This document shows positions 1-7,125 of a stretch of 35,515 nt of DNA, one piece after another. The notes under the pieces are model-generated. The model made no database searches, was not told the DNA's origin, and worked only from the letters and a program-made list of their open reading frames with translations. The position numbers were made by a program, and so were the translations under genes. Within the stretch, counting starts at the first letter, position 1. Every line of letters starts with the position of its first letter. Origin of the DNA: Myxococcales bacterium (GTDB lineage: Bacteria > Myxococcota_A > Polyangia > Polyangiales > Polyangiaceae); the NCBI GenBank assembly GCA_005777185.1, contig SXNL01000096.1:1-35515 (forward strand), written 5' to 3'.

Positions 1-365
1 CGGTCTCAGGAAGGACCCTCAGGTGCGATGGGGGGCAACGCGACGCGGGGCCGACCGATAGGGGCGCGCATGAGCGACGACGCAAGCGCGAGGCCGACGC
101 CGAGCGTTCGGCGGGCGGCGACCGATGCGCGCACGGTGAGGCTGGCGAGAGGCCTGAGAACGCACGACTGAACCGGGAGACCCTGCGAGAGGCGATTCTC
201 CCGTTCACATGCCCCCTCTCCCTTCAGGGAGAGGGGGACGGGGGGTGAGGTCTGCGCGCGCTCCCCACCGCCTCCACGGAACCTCTTCGCGCGCGAAGCG
301 CGACGGGTGGGGGCACCCTCGCTCCAACGAATGCCTTATCCGATCTGCATTGCCACTAGCGCGGG
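1..365. other. Gene-free left edge
   Basis: I find no coding region that I can support in this stretch. Short open frames exist on both strands (for example a 33-codon frame from an ATG at 70), but none has a Shine-Dalgarno sequence or a recognisable protein. The reverse strand between about 170 and 6 encodes a short peptide with a signal-like hydrophobic stretch that ends at a stop at 6-8; it is too short to call. The only clear structure is the palindrome at 212-237. The segment lies downstream of the leftward J-domain gene, so it is probably a 3' intergenic region. Confidence 0.5.
212..237. repeat. Perfect 11-bp inverted repeat, dispersed-type palindrome
   Basis: Arms CCCCCTCTCCC (212-222) and GGGAGAGGGGG (227-237) are perfect complements around a TTCA loop (223-226). 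The sequence continues with ACGGGGGGTGAGG, the usual right flank of a palindrome of this type that is scattered between genes in many GC-rich bacterial genomes. It sits about 130 bases beyond the stop of the leftward J-domain gene. It could fold as a strong hairpin and act as a transcription terminator or mRNA 3'-end stabiliser, but it lacks a T-run on either side. Repeat status cannot be shown inside one window. Confidence 0.6.
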
Positions 366-1094
366 CTAGGCCACCAGGGTCTGGTAGGCGCGGGCGACCT
401 CGGCGAACCGGACAGAGAGCTCCCGCTTCTCGCGGTCGTCGGCGTTCGGGTGCAGATCGGGATGGTAGGCGCGCACGAGGGTGCGGTAGGCGCGCTTGAT
501 CTCCACCAGGTCCGATCCGTCGGGGATGCCGAGGACGCGGCACGCCGTCAGGCGCGCGCACGAGGCACGGGATCCGGGGCCCTGGGGCGGCTCGCCAGGC
601 GGCGTCGTCGTGCGGTGGCGGTCGCGGGCGCGCGGGCGGCCGTGGAGGAAGTCGCGCTCGCTCAGGGGATCGTCCAGGAGGGCGCCGCGTGGGGGGCGGA
701 CGGTGACGCGGAACGCGACGCGCGCGTCGGGGAGCTGCTCGAGGATCGTGAGGCGAAGGGCGAGCTGCGTGCGGAGCGCGCGATCGACGATCCCCGGATC
801 GAGGCGGAAGTCCCGGACGAGGACCTCGCCGTGGAGGCGGCGGGACGACATCGCGCGCAGGAGCGAGCGGCGGAGCGTGTCCTCGTCCGCCGCGTCCATG
901 CGGCGGAGGATGTCCGCGAGGGACGCGCTGGCGCGATCGACGTCGATCGCGGCGACGTGGCCGCGGACGACGTGGATCTGGTGCACGCGACCGTGGAACT
1001 CCGCGAGCTCGAGTGTGCCCGTGCTGCGCGCGCGATGCACGGTCCCGAGGAGGTCACCCAGAGTCGTCGTCCGGAGGCGGCCGGGCAACTGCAT
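366..1094 (-). CDS. DUF4388-like plus C-terminal J-domain protein
   Basis: This 242-residue protein has two parts. Residues about 1-140 resemble the DUF4388/PATAN type of domain (the opening GRLRTTTLGDLLGTVHRAR, then a short beta-rich segment and helices). Residues about 178-242 form a J domain with the diagnostic HPD tripeptide at 211-213 (YHPDLHP), the motif that stimulates Hsp70 ATPase. A charged proline-rich linker joins them. No zinc-finger or substrate-binding DnaJ domains are present, so it is a specialised co-chaperone or adaptor, not DnaJ itself. J domains are normally N-terminal, so the order is less usual. It is the last gene of a leftward trio, 21 bases after the 143-residue gene. 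The ATG at 1094 has no obvious Shine-Dalgarno sequence. Confidence 0.75.
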   Translation of the reverse strand: MQLPGRLRTTTLGDLLGTVHRARSTGTLELAEFHGRVHQIHVVRGHVAAIDVDRASASLADILRRMDAADEDTLRRSLLRAMSSRRLHGEVLVRDFRLDPGIVDRALRTQLALRLTILEQLPDARVAFRVTVRPPRGALLDDPLSERDFLHGRPRARDRHRTTTPPGEPPQGPGSRASCARLTACRVLGIPDGSDLVEIKRAYRTLVRAYHPDLHPNADDREKRELSVRFAEVARAYQTLVA

Positions 1095-1115
1095 GCACCG
1101 ACGGTAACGACGGGC

Positions 1116-1547
1116 TCATCGGAGGGCCAAGTTCGGAGACGAGCCAACCACGACCTCGGCCTTGACGGCGAGCACGCGTGGCCTGCACGGGCGGCCGCGC
1201 TCGCGTGGACAGAGCACGGCCCGAACTTCCGCGGACACCTCTCCCCGACCGTTCCTGCGCGCGACGAGCGCGAGCGTCCAGCGCCACACGAGCGGATCCC
1301 GGGCGACCGCGTCGTCCGGTCCGATGCGGCCCTTGAGGGGCTGGGCGAAGTCCGGGGCGGCGACGATCACGACGTCGGCGTGGCGAACCTCCAGGCCGTC
1401 GGCCGGCCTGAGCTCCACTGCGCAGCGGACGCGGCCCGGCTCCGCGACCGGATCGCACCGCATGGTCGCGGTACCCCCAGGGTCGCCCGCGATCGGGTGC
1501 GCGGCCCCGATGACGGAGGCGACGATGGCGAGGACCCACCCTCTCAT
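1116..1547 (-). CDS. Small exported protein of unknown function
   Basis: I do not recognise this 143-residue protein. The N-terminus (MRGWVLAIVASVIGAAHPIAG) looks like a Sec signal peptide with cleavage near residue 20. The mature part has no further hydrophobic segments, contains three cysteines (two in a CPRERGRPC motif near residues 112-120 and one in the early MRCDPV/RCAVEL region with a fourth nearby), and reads as a beta-rich small periplasmic domain. Cysteine pairs suggest disulfides. Its ATG directly follows the stop of the FG-GAP lipoprotein gene, with GGAG seven bases upstream inside that gene's last codons, so the two are almost certainly translationally coupled and may work together in the envelope. 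Confidence 0.6.
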   Translation of the reverse strand: MRGWVLAIVASVIGAAHPIAGDPGGTATMRCDPVAEPGRVRCAVELRPADGLEVRHADVVIVAAPDFAQPLKGRIGPDDAVARDPLVWRWTLALVARRNGRGEVSAEVRAVLCPRERGRPCRPRVLAVKAEVVVGSSPNLALR

Positions 1548-3314
1548 CTAGAACTCCACGAGCACCGCGCGCCCGTCGCGCAGACACGCGATGCGCCGCC
1601 CTTCGTCGTCGGCGGTGCAGAACGCCGCGTTGGCGATCTCCGGGGCGCGCACGGTGACGTTCCGGTCGCCGCGCACGATGACCCCACGCGCCGTCACGGC
1701 GGCGTAGTAGCGACCCTGCGGCGAGCGCGCGCTGCCGGGCGGGGAGGCTCCGATGCCCCGACCGGAGATCCACTCGCCCTTCCCCCCCCCCCAGGGCGCG
1801 GACACGGGCAGTCCCGCGACCAGGAGCTCGAGGCCTCGCGGGCTCGTACCGAGGAGGGTCGTTTTCTGCTCCTGTCCCTTGGCGGCGCAGGGCACGCCGA
1901 ACGCCGGGGCGATGGGGAGCTCGGCGTCCCGCGTGGCCGTGCCGTCCCCGAACGTGAGGTGCAGGAAGGTGCCGTCGCACGGATCGTAGGCCTCGAGGAG
2001 GCGTGAGCCGTCTGGAGTGCTCGCCACAAGGCTCCACGGAGGGATCTTCGTGGGGATCTCCTCGTTCCTCGCGTCCACGCGCACCACCGCACCGCGCGAG
2101 AGCACGAGCAACCCCTTCGCGTCGAAGGCGAGCGGCCCGTACGCCGGGGCTGGGCCCATCGGATCCGGCTCGGCGACGATCGCCTTCACGAGCCGTCCCG
2201 GCTTCACGGGCGCCACCTGATCGAGCAGCTTCTCGGCCTCGGCGAGGCGTTCCTTGGAGCGCAGGAGGGGCGCGCGCCCCATGCGCTCCCACGCCTGCAC
2301 CGCGCGCAGCGGCTCGCCGTGCAGCGCGAAGGACCGCACGACCGCCAACTCCGCGGCGTCGAGCGACGCGCTGGTCCCACACGTGAAGGCCCCGACCGAC
2401 GGTCGAACCCGCGGCGCGCCCGCGTCCGGGCACACGGCGCGGTAGAGCTGCCGCATCGCGTCGGCGCCGTCGGGGACCGTCTGGCTGATCTTTCCCTTCG
2501 TGGAGCGGAGATCGAGCTCCTTCGCGAACGCGCGCAGGGACTCCTCCGGGGTCTCGGGGTCGCGGGTCAGACCCGCCGGCCGATCCAGGAAGGCAATCAC
2601 GAGCTCCGGGCGGCCCGCGTCGGACGCACCCTCCTCCTTCGGCTCCTCGAGCGCGAAGCGCAGCGTGAGATCCTCCACGCCGTCGCGATCCCGGTCCGCG
2701 GTGCTCGCCGCGACCCAGAGCGGCAGGTCGAGATCGCCTATCTTCGCCGCGAAGCGGTGTCGGGGAGTGGCCTTGTCGAGGGCGACGAGGGTGATGGAGC
2801 GCGGCAGCGCGACTCGGGCATGGCCCGCGCACACCGATCCGACGTCCGCCAGCACGCCCGTCTTCCCGAGCGGGGAGAGACGCTCGACCGGCGTGCACGA
2901 GGCGTCGGGCAGCTCGCGGTCGTCTCGACCGACCAGCTCCACGGGGGGCCCCTTGCCCGGGTGGTAGAGGACCTTGGCCAGGAGCTTCTCCGACGGGATC
3001 CTCGCCGTGACGACGATGTCCACGGCGCCGTCCCCGTCGAAATCGCCAGGGAGAGCCCGCCCGAAGACGTGCCCGGGCGGTGCGTGGATCGTCCGGCCCT
3101 CCAGCGTCCACTGGGACGCGGCCGGCGGAGCGAGGAGGCCGGCGCCTGCGTCCTCGGGCGCCGCGCCGGCCGCACCATCGACCGGGAGCGCCGGCACGCC
3201 GCCATCGGGTTCGATCGCGTAGGGCACGTAGGGCCTGTCTCGCTCGCACCCCCGACCGCAGCCACCCGCTGCGACGAGGAGGGGCAAGGCCAGTGCGGAG
3301 CGGGCGATCACCAA
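1548..3314 (-). CDS. FG-GAP-type lipoprotein
   Basis: A 588-residue predicted lipoprotein: a short hydrophobic leader ends in AAGGC, with the lipidated cysteine at about residue 19. Two calcium-binding FG-GAP/VCBS-like signatures are visible, GDFDGDGAVD (about residues 90-100) and DRDRDGVED further on. The C-terminal third looks like a beta-propeller with repeated short strands ending in DGRAVLVEF. No enzyme motif is seen. The coding strand carries an 11-G run (1782-1792 on the plus strand as C) in a Gly-rich turn. Start is uncertain: TTG at 3314 or the adjoining GTG at 3311; neither has a clear Shine-Dalgarno sequence. It heads the leftward trio and is divergent from the radical SAM operon. 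Confidence 0.7.
   Translation of the reverse strand: MVIARSALALPLLVAAGGCGRGCERDRPYVPYAIEPDGGVPALPVDGAAGAAPEDAGAGLLAPPAASQWTLEGRTIHAPPGHVFGRALPGDFDGDGAVDIVVTARIPSEKLLAKVLYHPGKGPPVELVGRDDRELPDASCTPVERLSPLGKTGVLADVGSVCAGHARVALPRSITLVALDKATPRHRFAAKIGDLDLPLWVAASTADRDRDGVEDLTLRFALEEPKEEGASDAGRPELVIAFLDRPAGLTRDPETPEESLRAFAKELDLRSTKGKISQTVPDGADAMRQLYRAVCPDAGAPRVRPSVGAFTCGTSASLDAAELAVVRSFALHGEPLRAVQAWERMGRAPLLRSKERLAEAEKLLDQVAPVKPGRLVKAIVAEPDPMGPAPAYGPLAFDAKGLLVLSRGAVVRVDARNEEIPTKIPPWSLVASTPDGSRLLEAYDPCDGTFLHLTFGDGTATRDAELPIAPAFGVPCAAKGQEQKTTLLGTSPRGLELLVAGLPVSAPWGGGKGEWISGRGIGASPPGSARSPQGRYYAAVTARGVIVRGDRNVTVRAPEIANAAFCTADDEGRRIACLRDGRAVLVEF
1782..1792. repeat. Homopolymer of 11 C in a coding region
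   Basis: Eleven consecutive C on the plus strand correspond to 11 G in the sense strand of the lipoprotein gene, encoding part of a WGGGKG turn. The frame is intact at this length. Tracts of this kind can slip during replication or be miscounted in sequencing. Confidence 0.85.
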
Positions 3315-3370
3315 GGAACTGCACTAGCACCTATCGGGCGCACCGGCACCATCGCCCGGAGAATCCTCGA

Positions 3371-4393
3371 TTGGACAACACCCGCGCACCATGGGAACGT
3401 CAGCGCGTCGTGATCTGGACCCGCCGCGCCCGAACGATCATCCTCTCCGGGATCCTCCTGCTCGTTGCCTGGACGCCAGCGCGCGGGCAGGCTTCGCTCC
3501 CATCTGGAGAGGCTCTCGAGCGCGACCTGCGCTTTCAGGAGGCGCGGGACGCGTACGCGGCCATCCTCGTGCGTGCCCCGAGGTCGCCCGAGGCCGCGCG
3601 CGCCGAGGTCCGCCTCGTGTACCTCGACGCGCACGCCGAGGGTGGGTTCGCGCCGCTCGCGCGCCTCGAGCGCCTGCGACGCGATCCGTCGCCGTCGGAG
3701 GTCGACGTGGAAGCCCTCGAGAGAGAAAGCGAAGCGTTCCCACCCGGCCTGGTCGTGCTCGAGGCCCGCCTCTTCTGCGCGGAGCACTGGCTGCGAAACG
3801 GGCAGGCCCGTCGCGCGATTCCGATGCTCGAGCGCGTCGCGAGCGACGCCCCGGGCGGCGAGCCGCTCGGGAGACACGCGGCCCGTCGCGCGATCGACCT
3901 GCGCCTCGAGCAGGGCGATCTCGCGGGCGCCCGCGAGGTCCTCGTCGCGATGGGCCCGCGTGCGGACGCGACCGTCGTGTCCCGCGTGGAACGCGCCGGG
4001 CGACGGCGCATCCTGGATCGCACGTCGACGGGGGTGCTCGTCGTTTTCGGCGCCGCCGTCGTCGCCGGGCTCGCGCGTGCCACCCGCGACGGGAAGGGCA
4101 AGGCCCTCTTGCAAGCGACGCGACGGGCGCTCCCGGTGACGCTTGTCTTCGCGTTCCTCGTCGCGGTGCTGGGCGGAGCCCTCGCGCGTTACCACGGCGG
4201 GGACGTGCGACCGTTCGTCTGGTTCGCCACCTTCACCGTCCCGATCCTCCTCGGCGCGCAGGCGCTCGGCGTCTCCCTCGGACCGCGACTCCGCGTTCCC
4301 CGCGCGCTCCTCGGGCTCGCATCGGCGCTCGCGTCGGCCTTCCTCACGCTCTCCTGGCTCGACGCGAGGTACCTGGAGGGGTTCGGACTGTGA
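3371..4393 (+). CDS. TPR-like exported protein with C-terminal membrane segments
   Basis: About 340 residues. A hydrophobic leader (RTIILSGILLLVAWTPARGQA) looks like a signal peptide or first TM segment. Residues about 45-215 are alpha-helical with TPR-like repeats (FQEARDAYAAILVRAPRSPEAARAE is typical). The C-terminal ~115 residues hold about four hydrophobic helices. Start is uncertain: TTG 3371 has GGAGAA seven bases upstream and gives a charged n-region, while GTG 3407/3410 gives a shorter leader. The stop overlaps the GTG of the 77-residue peptide gene (GTGA), so this is the first gene of a coupled four-gene operon with a radical SAM enzyme. A scaffold or membrane platform for the modified peptide is an inference; I do not recognise the family. 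Confidence 0.65.
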   Translation: MDNTRAPWERQRVVIWTRRARTIILSGILLLVAWTPARGQASLPSGEALERDLRFQEARDAYAAILVRAPRSPEAARAEVRLVYLDAHAEGGFAPLARLERLRRDPSPSEVDVEALERESEAFPPGLVVLEARLFCAEHWLRNGQARRAIPMLERVASDAPGGEPLGRHAARRAIDLRLEQGDLAGAREVLVAMGPRADATVVSRVERAGRRRILDRTSTGVLVVFGAAVVAGLARATRDGKGKALLQATRRALPVTLVFAFLVAVLGGALARYHGGDVRPFVWFATFTVPILLGAQALGVSLGPRLRVPRALLGLASALASAFLTLSWLDARYLEGFGL

Positions 4394-4623
4394 GCGCCGA
4401 ACGAGACTCGGACAGGCCCGAGCCAGGGGACGTGCCGCTCGTCGTGCGCTCGAGCGCCGGCGCCAACTGCTCCAGCGTGGGCAGCGTCGTCGACCTCCTG
4501 TTCGCCACCGCGGCCGTGTCGACGGCGGTCTTCGCGGCGGCCTGGGCGGCGCTGGCGCGAGAGGCACGGCCCGAGGACCAGGACGACGCCACGCAGCGGG
4601 ACAACAATGCGCCTGCGGGGTGA
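4390..4623 (+). CDS. Candidate radical-SAM substrate peptide (77 aa)
   Basis: A 77-residue protein starting at GTG 4390, which overlaps the upstream stop (GTGA), and ending inside the radical SAM gene (17-base overlap). Residues 1-21 are acidic and proline-containing, resembling a leader. Residues 22-32 read SAGANCSSVGS with the only cysteine at 27. Residues about 33-56 form a hydrophobic alanine-rich helix, and the last 20 residues are acidic and polar. Small size, a single Cys in a Ser/Gly-rich motif and direct overlap with a SPASM enzyme make it the obvious candidate for the enzyme's substrate (RiPP precursor). The alternative is a small membrane subunit. Substrate status is inference; the coding frame itself is supported by the overlaps on both sides. 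Confidence 0.7.
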   Translation: MSAERDSDRPEPGDVPLVVRSSAGANCSSVGSVVDLLFATAAVSTAVFAAAWAALAREARPEDQDDATQRDNNAPAG

Positions 4624-5728
4624 GACCTGGGGCGCCTGGATCCGGCTCGAGCATGCGCCGCTCCTGCTCGCGGTGGATCACGCGGGGCTCGCCTCGCTCG
4701 CGATCACCCCGCCGCCTCCACGGCCCGGCCCGAGCGCGCCGCTCGAGGTGCACGTCGCCGTCACGAGCCAGTGCAGCGCGGGGTGCACAGGCTGCTACCT
4801 CGACGCCACGCCCGGCGGGCACTCGCCCGAGAAGGGCGAGATCGTCCGGAGACTCGAGGGGCTCGCCGACGCGGGGGTCTTCACGGTCGCGTTCGGCGGC
4901 GGTGAGCCGCTCGTCCGCGACGACCTCCCGGATCTCGCGCGCGCCGCTCGAGGGCTCGGCCTCCTGCCGGTCATGACGACGAGCGGGCTCGGGCTCACCG
5001 CTCGGCGCGCGACCGAGCTCCGTGACTTCGCGCAGATCAACGTGAGCTACGACGGCGTCGGCGCGGACTACGCCGAGGTCCGCGGCATCGACGCCGCGAG
5101 GCACGCGGAGCGCGCCATCGAGGCCCTCGTGGCGGCCGGGGTGCGGACGGGCGCCAACGTGGTCCTCACGCGGGCCACCATGCCCCGGGCGGCGGACACC
5201 CTCGAGAGGGCGAAGGCGCTCGGCTGCGTGGACGCCCAGCTGCTCCGCTACAAGCCGCGCGGGCGGGCGGCCTCGCTCGAGTACCTCTCGCGCAGGCTCT
5301 CGGCGGATCAGGTCCGCCGCTTCCCTGCCCTGCTCCGCGCGTGGTCGGCCAGGGCGAGGCCCATGTCGCTCCGCGTGGACTGCTCGATGATCCCTTGGTT
5401 CTCGACGGACCCATCCCTGGCGGACGCCGCCCGGCTGACCCGCCTCGGGATCTTCGGCTGCGAGGCCGGCGGCCACCTCGCCGCCCTGAGCGTGGACGGC
5501 GCCACCGCTCCGTGCAGCTTCCTCCCGCCCGGAGACGGGGATCTCCACCGCGCGCACGCGCGCGCTCCGCGCGAGCCCTGCGCGTCGTGCCCCATCTTCG
5601 CGGTCTGCAAGGGCGGGTGCAGGGCCGTCTCGGCCTTCAGCGGGGATCCATGGGCGCCGGATCCCGAGTGCCCCAAGGTCGTCGCGTGGCGGGGCGCCGC
5701 GGCCCACGGACGCCCGGAGCCCGCGTGA
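4607..5728 (+). CDS. Radical SAM/SPASM peptide-modifying enzyme
   Basis: 373 residues. The radical SAM cluster motif CxxxCxxC is at Cys56, Cys60 and Cys63 (QCSAGCTGCY), followed by the SAM-binding GGGEP motif near residue 103. The C-terminus is a complete SPASM domain: a Cx12Gx4C pair (GCEAGG...APC), then Cx2Cx5Cx3C (CASCPIFAVCKGGC), then a final Cys at about 355, enough to bind two auxiliary 4Fe-4S clusters. SPASM enzymes such as PqqE, AlbA and MftC modify ribosomal peptides by crosslinking or decarboxylation; some act on proteins (anSME). Only about 45 residues precede the barrel, so no N-terminal RRE peptide-binding domain is present. Start ATG 4607 lies inside the peptide gene; the stop overlaps the next gene's GTG. 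The reaction cannot be told from sequence. Confidence 0.93.
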   Translation: MRLRGETWGAWIRLEHAPLLLAVDHAGLASLAITPPPPRPGPSAPLEVHVAVTSQCSAGCTGCYLDATPGGHSPEKGEIVRRLEGLADAGVFTVAFGGGEPLVRDDLPDLARAARGLGLLPVMTTSGLGLTARRATELRDFAQINVSYDGVGADYAEVRGIDAARHAERAIEALVAAGVRTGANVVLTRATMPRAADTLERAKALGCVDAQLLRYKPRGRAASLEYLSRRLSADQVRRFPALLRAWSARARPMSLRVDCSMIPWFSTDPSLADAARLTRLGIFGCEAGGHLAALSVDGATAPCSFLPPGDGDLHRAHARAPREPCASCPIFAVCKGGCRAVSAFSGDPWAPDPECPKVVAWRGAAAHGRPEPA

Positions 5729-6021
5729 GCACGATCCGCGTGGCCATCGTCTGGGGCCTCGTCGGGGCTCTCCTCCTGTATCCCACGCTCCGCGTCGCGG
5801 GGATGCTCGCGAGCCCGGAGCCCAACCCTGCCGCGGTGCTGTGGACGGCCCACGCGGGGTACTTCGCGCGCGCGTGGACCGCGGCCTTCGGCGGCTGTCT
5901 CGCGGCCGTGACCGCGTTCGCGCTCTCGCGCGGGAGGGAGCGCGTATCGCTCGCGTGGGCGTCGCGCGTGCTGGTGATCGCCTTCGCCTGGCTCGTCGCG
6001 CAGGCCGCGCTCGTGCCGTGA
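5725..6021 (+). CDS. Small three-TM membrane protein
   Basis: 98 residues from GTG 5725, which overlaps the radical SAM stop (GTGA). Three hydrophobic helices are visible (about residues 5-27, 40-66 and 76-96), joined by a short loop with SPEPNPAAV and a charged loop SRGRERV. It has no recognisable catalytic motif. Its coupling to the radical SAM enzyme suggests a role in anchoring, exporting or processing the modified product. It ends three bases before the convergent stop of murB, so this is the last gene of the operon. The family is unknown to me. Confidence 0.6.
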   Translation: MSTIRVAIVWGLVGALLLYPTLRVAGMLASPEPNPAAVLWTAHAGYFARAWTAAFGGCLAAVTAFALSRGRERVSLAWASRVLVIAFAWLVAQAALVP

Positions 6022-6024
6022 GCC

Positions 6025-7089
6025 TCAGCCGTACGACTCACCCACCAGCACCGGCTCGCGCTCGAGCGTGACACCGAAGACCGCGCCCACGGCGGCGCGG
6101 ATCTCGGCCTCGAACGCGAGGAGCTCCCGCGTGGTGCCACCGCCGCTGTGCACCAGGGCGAGCGCGTGCTTCGTGGACACGCGGAACGCTCCGCGCGTGT
6201 GCCCACGGAGAAAACCCGCCCGCTCGACGAGCCAGGCAGCCGGCACCTTCACGCGGTCGTCCTCCAGGTAGCGCGGCACGGGCGCGTCGGAGCCGACGAG
6301 CGCGCGAGCGCGCGCCTCGAAGGCACGGAAGGTCTCGATGTCGAGGATCGGGTTCGTGAAGAAGGAGCCGGCGCTCACGCTATCCGGATCCGTCCGGTCC
6401 AGGACCATGCCCTTCCTCCTTCGGAGCGCGATCACCGTGCGACGCACCTCGTCGAGCGGGCGGTCGTCTCCGGCGCTCGCGCCGAGCGTGCGACAGAGCT
6501 CCTCGTAGGCGAGCGGCCGAGACCGGCCTCGTGCGTCGAGGACGAAGCCCACCGAGAGGACGACGGGGCAGATCCGATCGCCCTTGAAGCGGCTGTTCCG
6601 GTACGAGAACCCGCAGGTCCGCGCGTCCAGCGTCACGACCGCTCCCCGCCGGCGATCGAAGACCCTCACGTACGCGAGGGTCTGCGCGACGTCCTGACCG
6701 TAGGCCCCGACGTTCTGGATCGGGGTCGCCCCGACGCGTCCGGGGATGCCGGCGAGGCACTCGATGCCCGACCAGCCCTCGGCGACGGCCCGCGCGACGA
6801 AGCCATCCCAGTCCTCGCCGGCGGCGACCTCCACCTCCACGCGGTCCCCGCTCGCCCGGGGCTCGACGCCGGCGCTGGCGATCTCGACCACGAGGCCCGG
6901 GAAGCCCTCGTCGGCCACCACGACGTTGCTGCCGCCGCCGAGGACGAAGAGGGGCACACCCGCCTCGTCCGCGCCCGCCACCGCCGACACGATCTCCGCC
7001 TCGGTCTCGCACCGGACGAGCCTCCGGGCCGGGCCCCCGAGACCCAGCGTCGTACGCGAGGCGAGCGGGACGTCGTGCTCCTCCTTCAT
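6025..7089 (-). CDS. murB: UDP-N-acetylenolpyruvoylglucosamine reductase
   Basis: 354 residues. MurB reduces UDP-GlcNAc-enolpyruvate to UDP-MurNAc with NADPH and FAD, the second committed step of peptidoglycan synthesis in the cytoplasm. The FAD-binding segments LGGGSNVVV (about residue 50) and CLAGIPGRVGATPIQNVGAYG (about 115-135) are clear. YRNSRFK near residue 165 and the catalytic-serine motif SAGSFFTNP near 242 fit a type I (E. coli-like) enzyme, and the conserved Glu lies near the C-terminus (LEREPVLVGE). It is encoded alone here, away from a dcw cluster, convergent with the radical SAM operon and divergent from hrpB. Function is not linked to either neighbour. Confidence 0.95.
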   Translation of the reverse strand: MKEEHDVPLASRTTLGLGGPARRLVRCETEAEIVSAVAGADEAGVPLFVLGGGSNVVVADEGFPGLVVEIASAGVEPRASGDRVEVEVAAGEDWDGFVARAVAEGWSGIECLAGIPGRVGATPIQNVGAYGQDVAQTLAYVRVFDRRRGAVVTLDARTCGFSYRNSRFKGDRICPVVLSVGFVLDARGRSRPLAYEELCRTLGASAGDDRPLDEVRRTVIALRRRKGMVLDRTDPDSVSAGSFFTNPILDIETFRAFEARARALVGSDAPVPRYLEDDRVKVPAAWLVERAGFLRGHTRGAFRVSTKHALALVHSGGGTTRELLAFEAEIRAAVGAVFGVTLEREPVLVGESYG

Positions 7090-7125
7090 GCGACGCAGTC
7101 ATCGCCCATGGAAGGGGCTCTTTCA

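Noticed and set aside
70-171. 33-codon open frame at the left edge
   Set aside because: No Shine-Dalgarno sequence, Arg-rich translation and no similarity I can recognise.
3308-5707. Long open frame opposite the radical SAM operon
   Set aside because: Arg/Gly/Pro-rich low-complexity translation typical of an antisense shadow; the opposite strand has recognised motifs and coupled starts.
6148-7125. Long upstream extension of the hrpB reading frame
   Set aside because: It runs antisense through all of murB, which is a certain gene, and carries no helicase features; high GC keeps shadow frames open.
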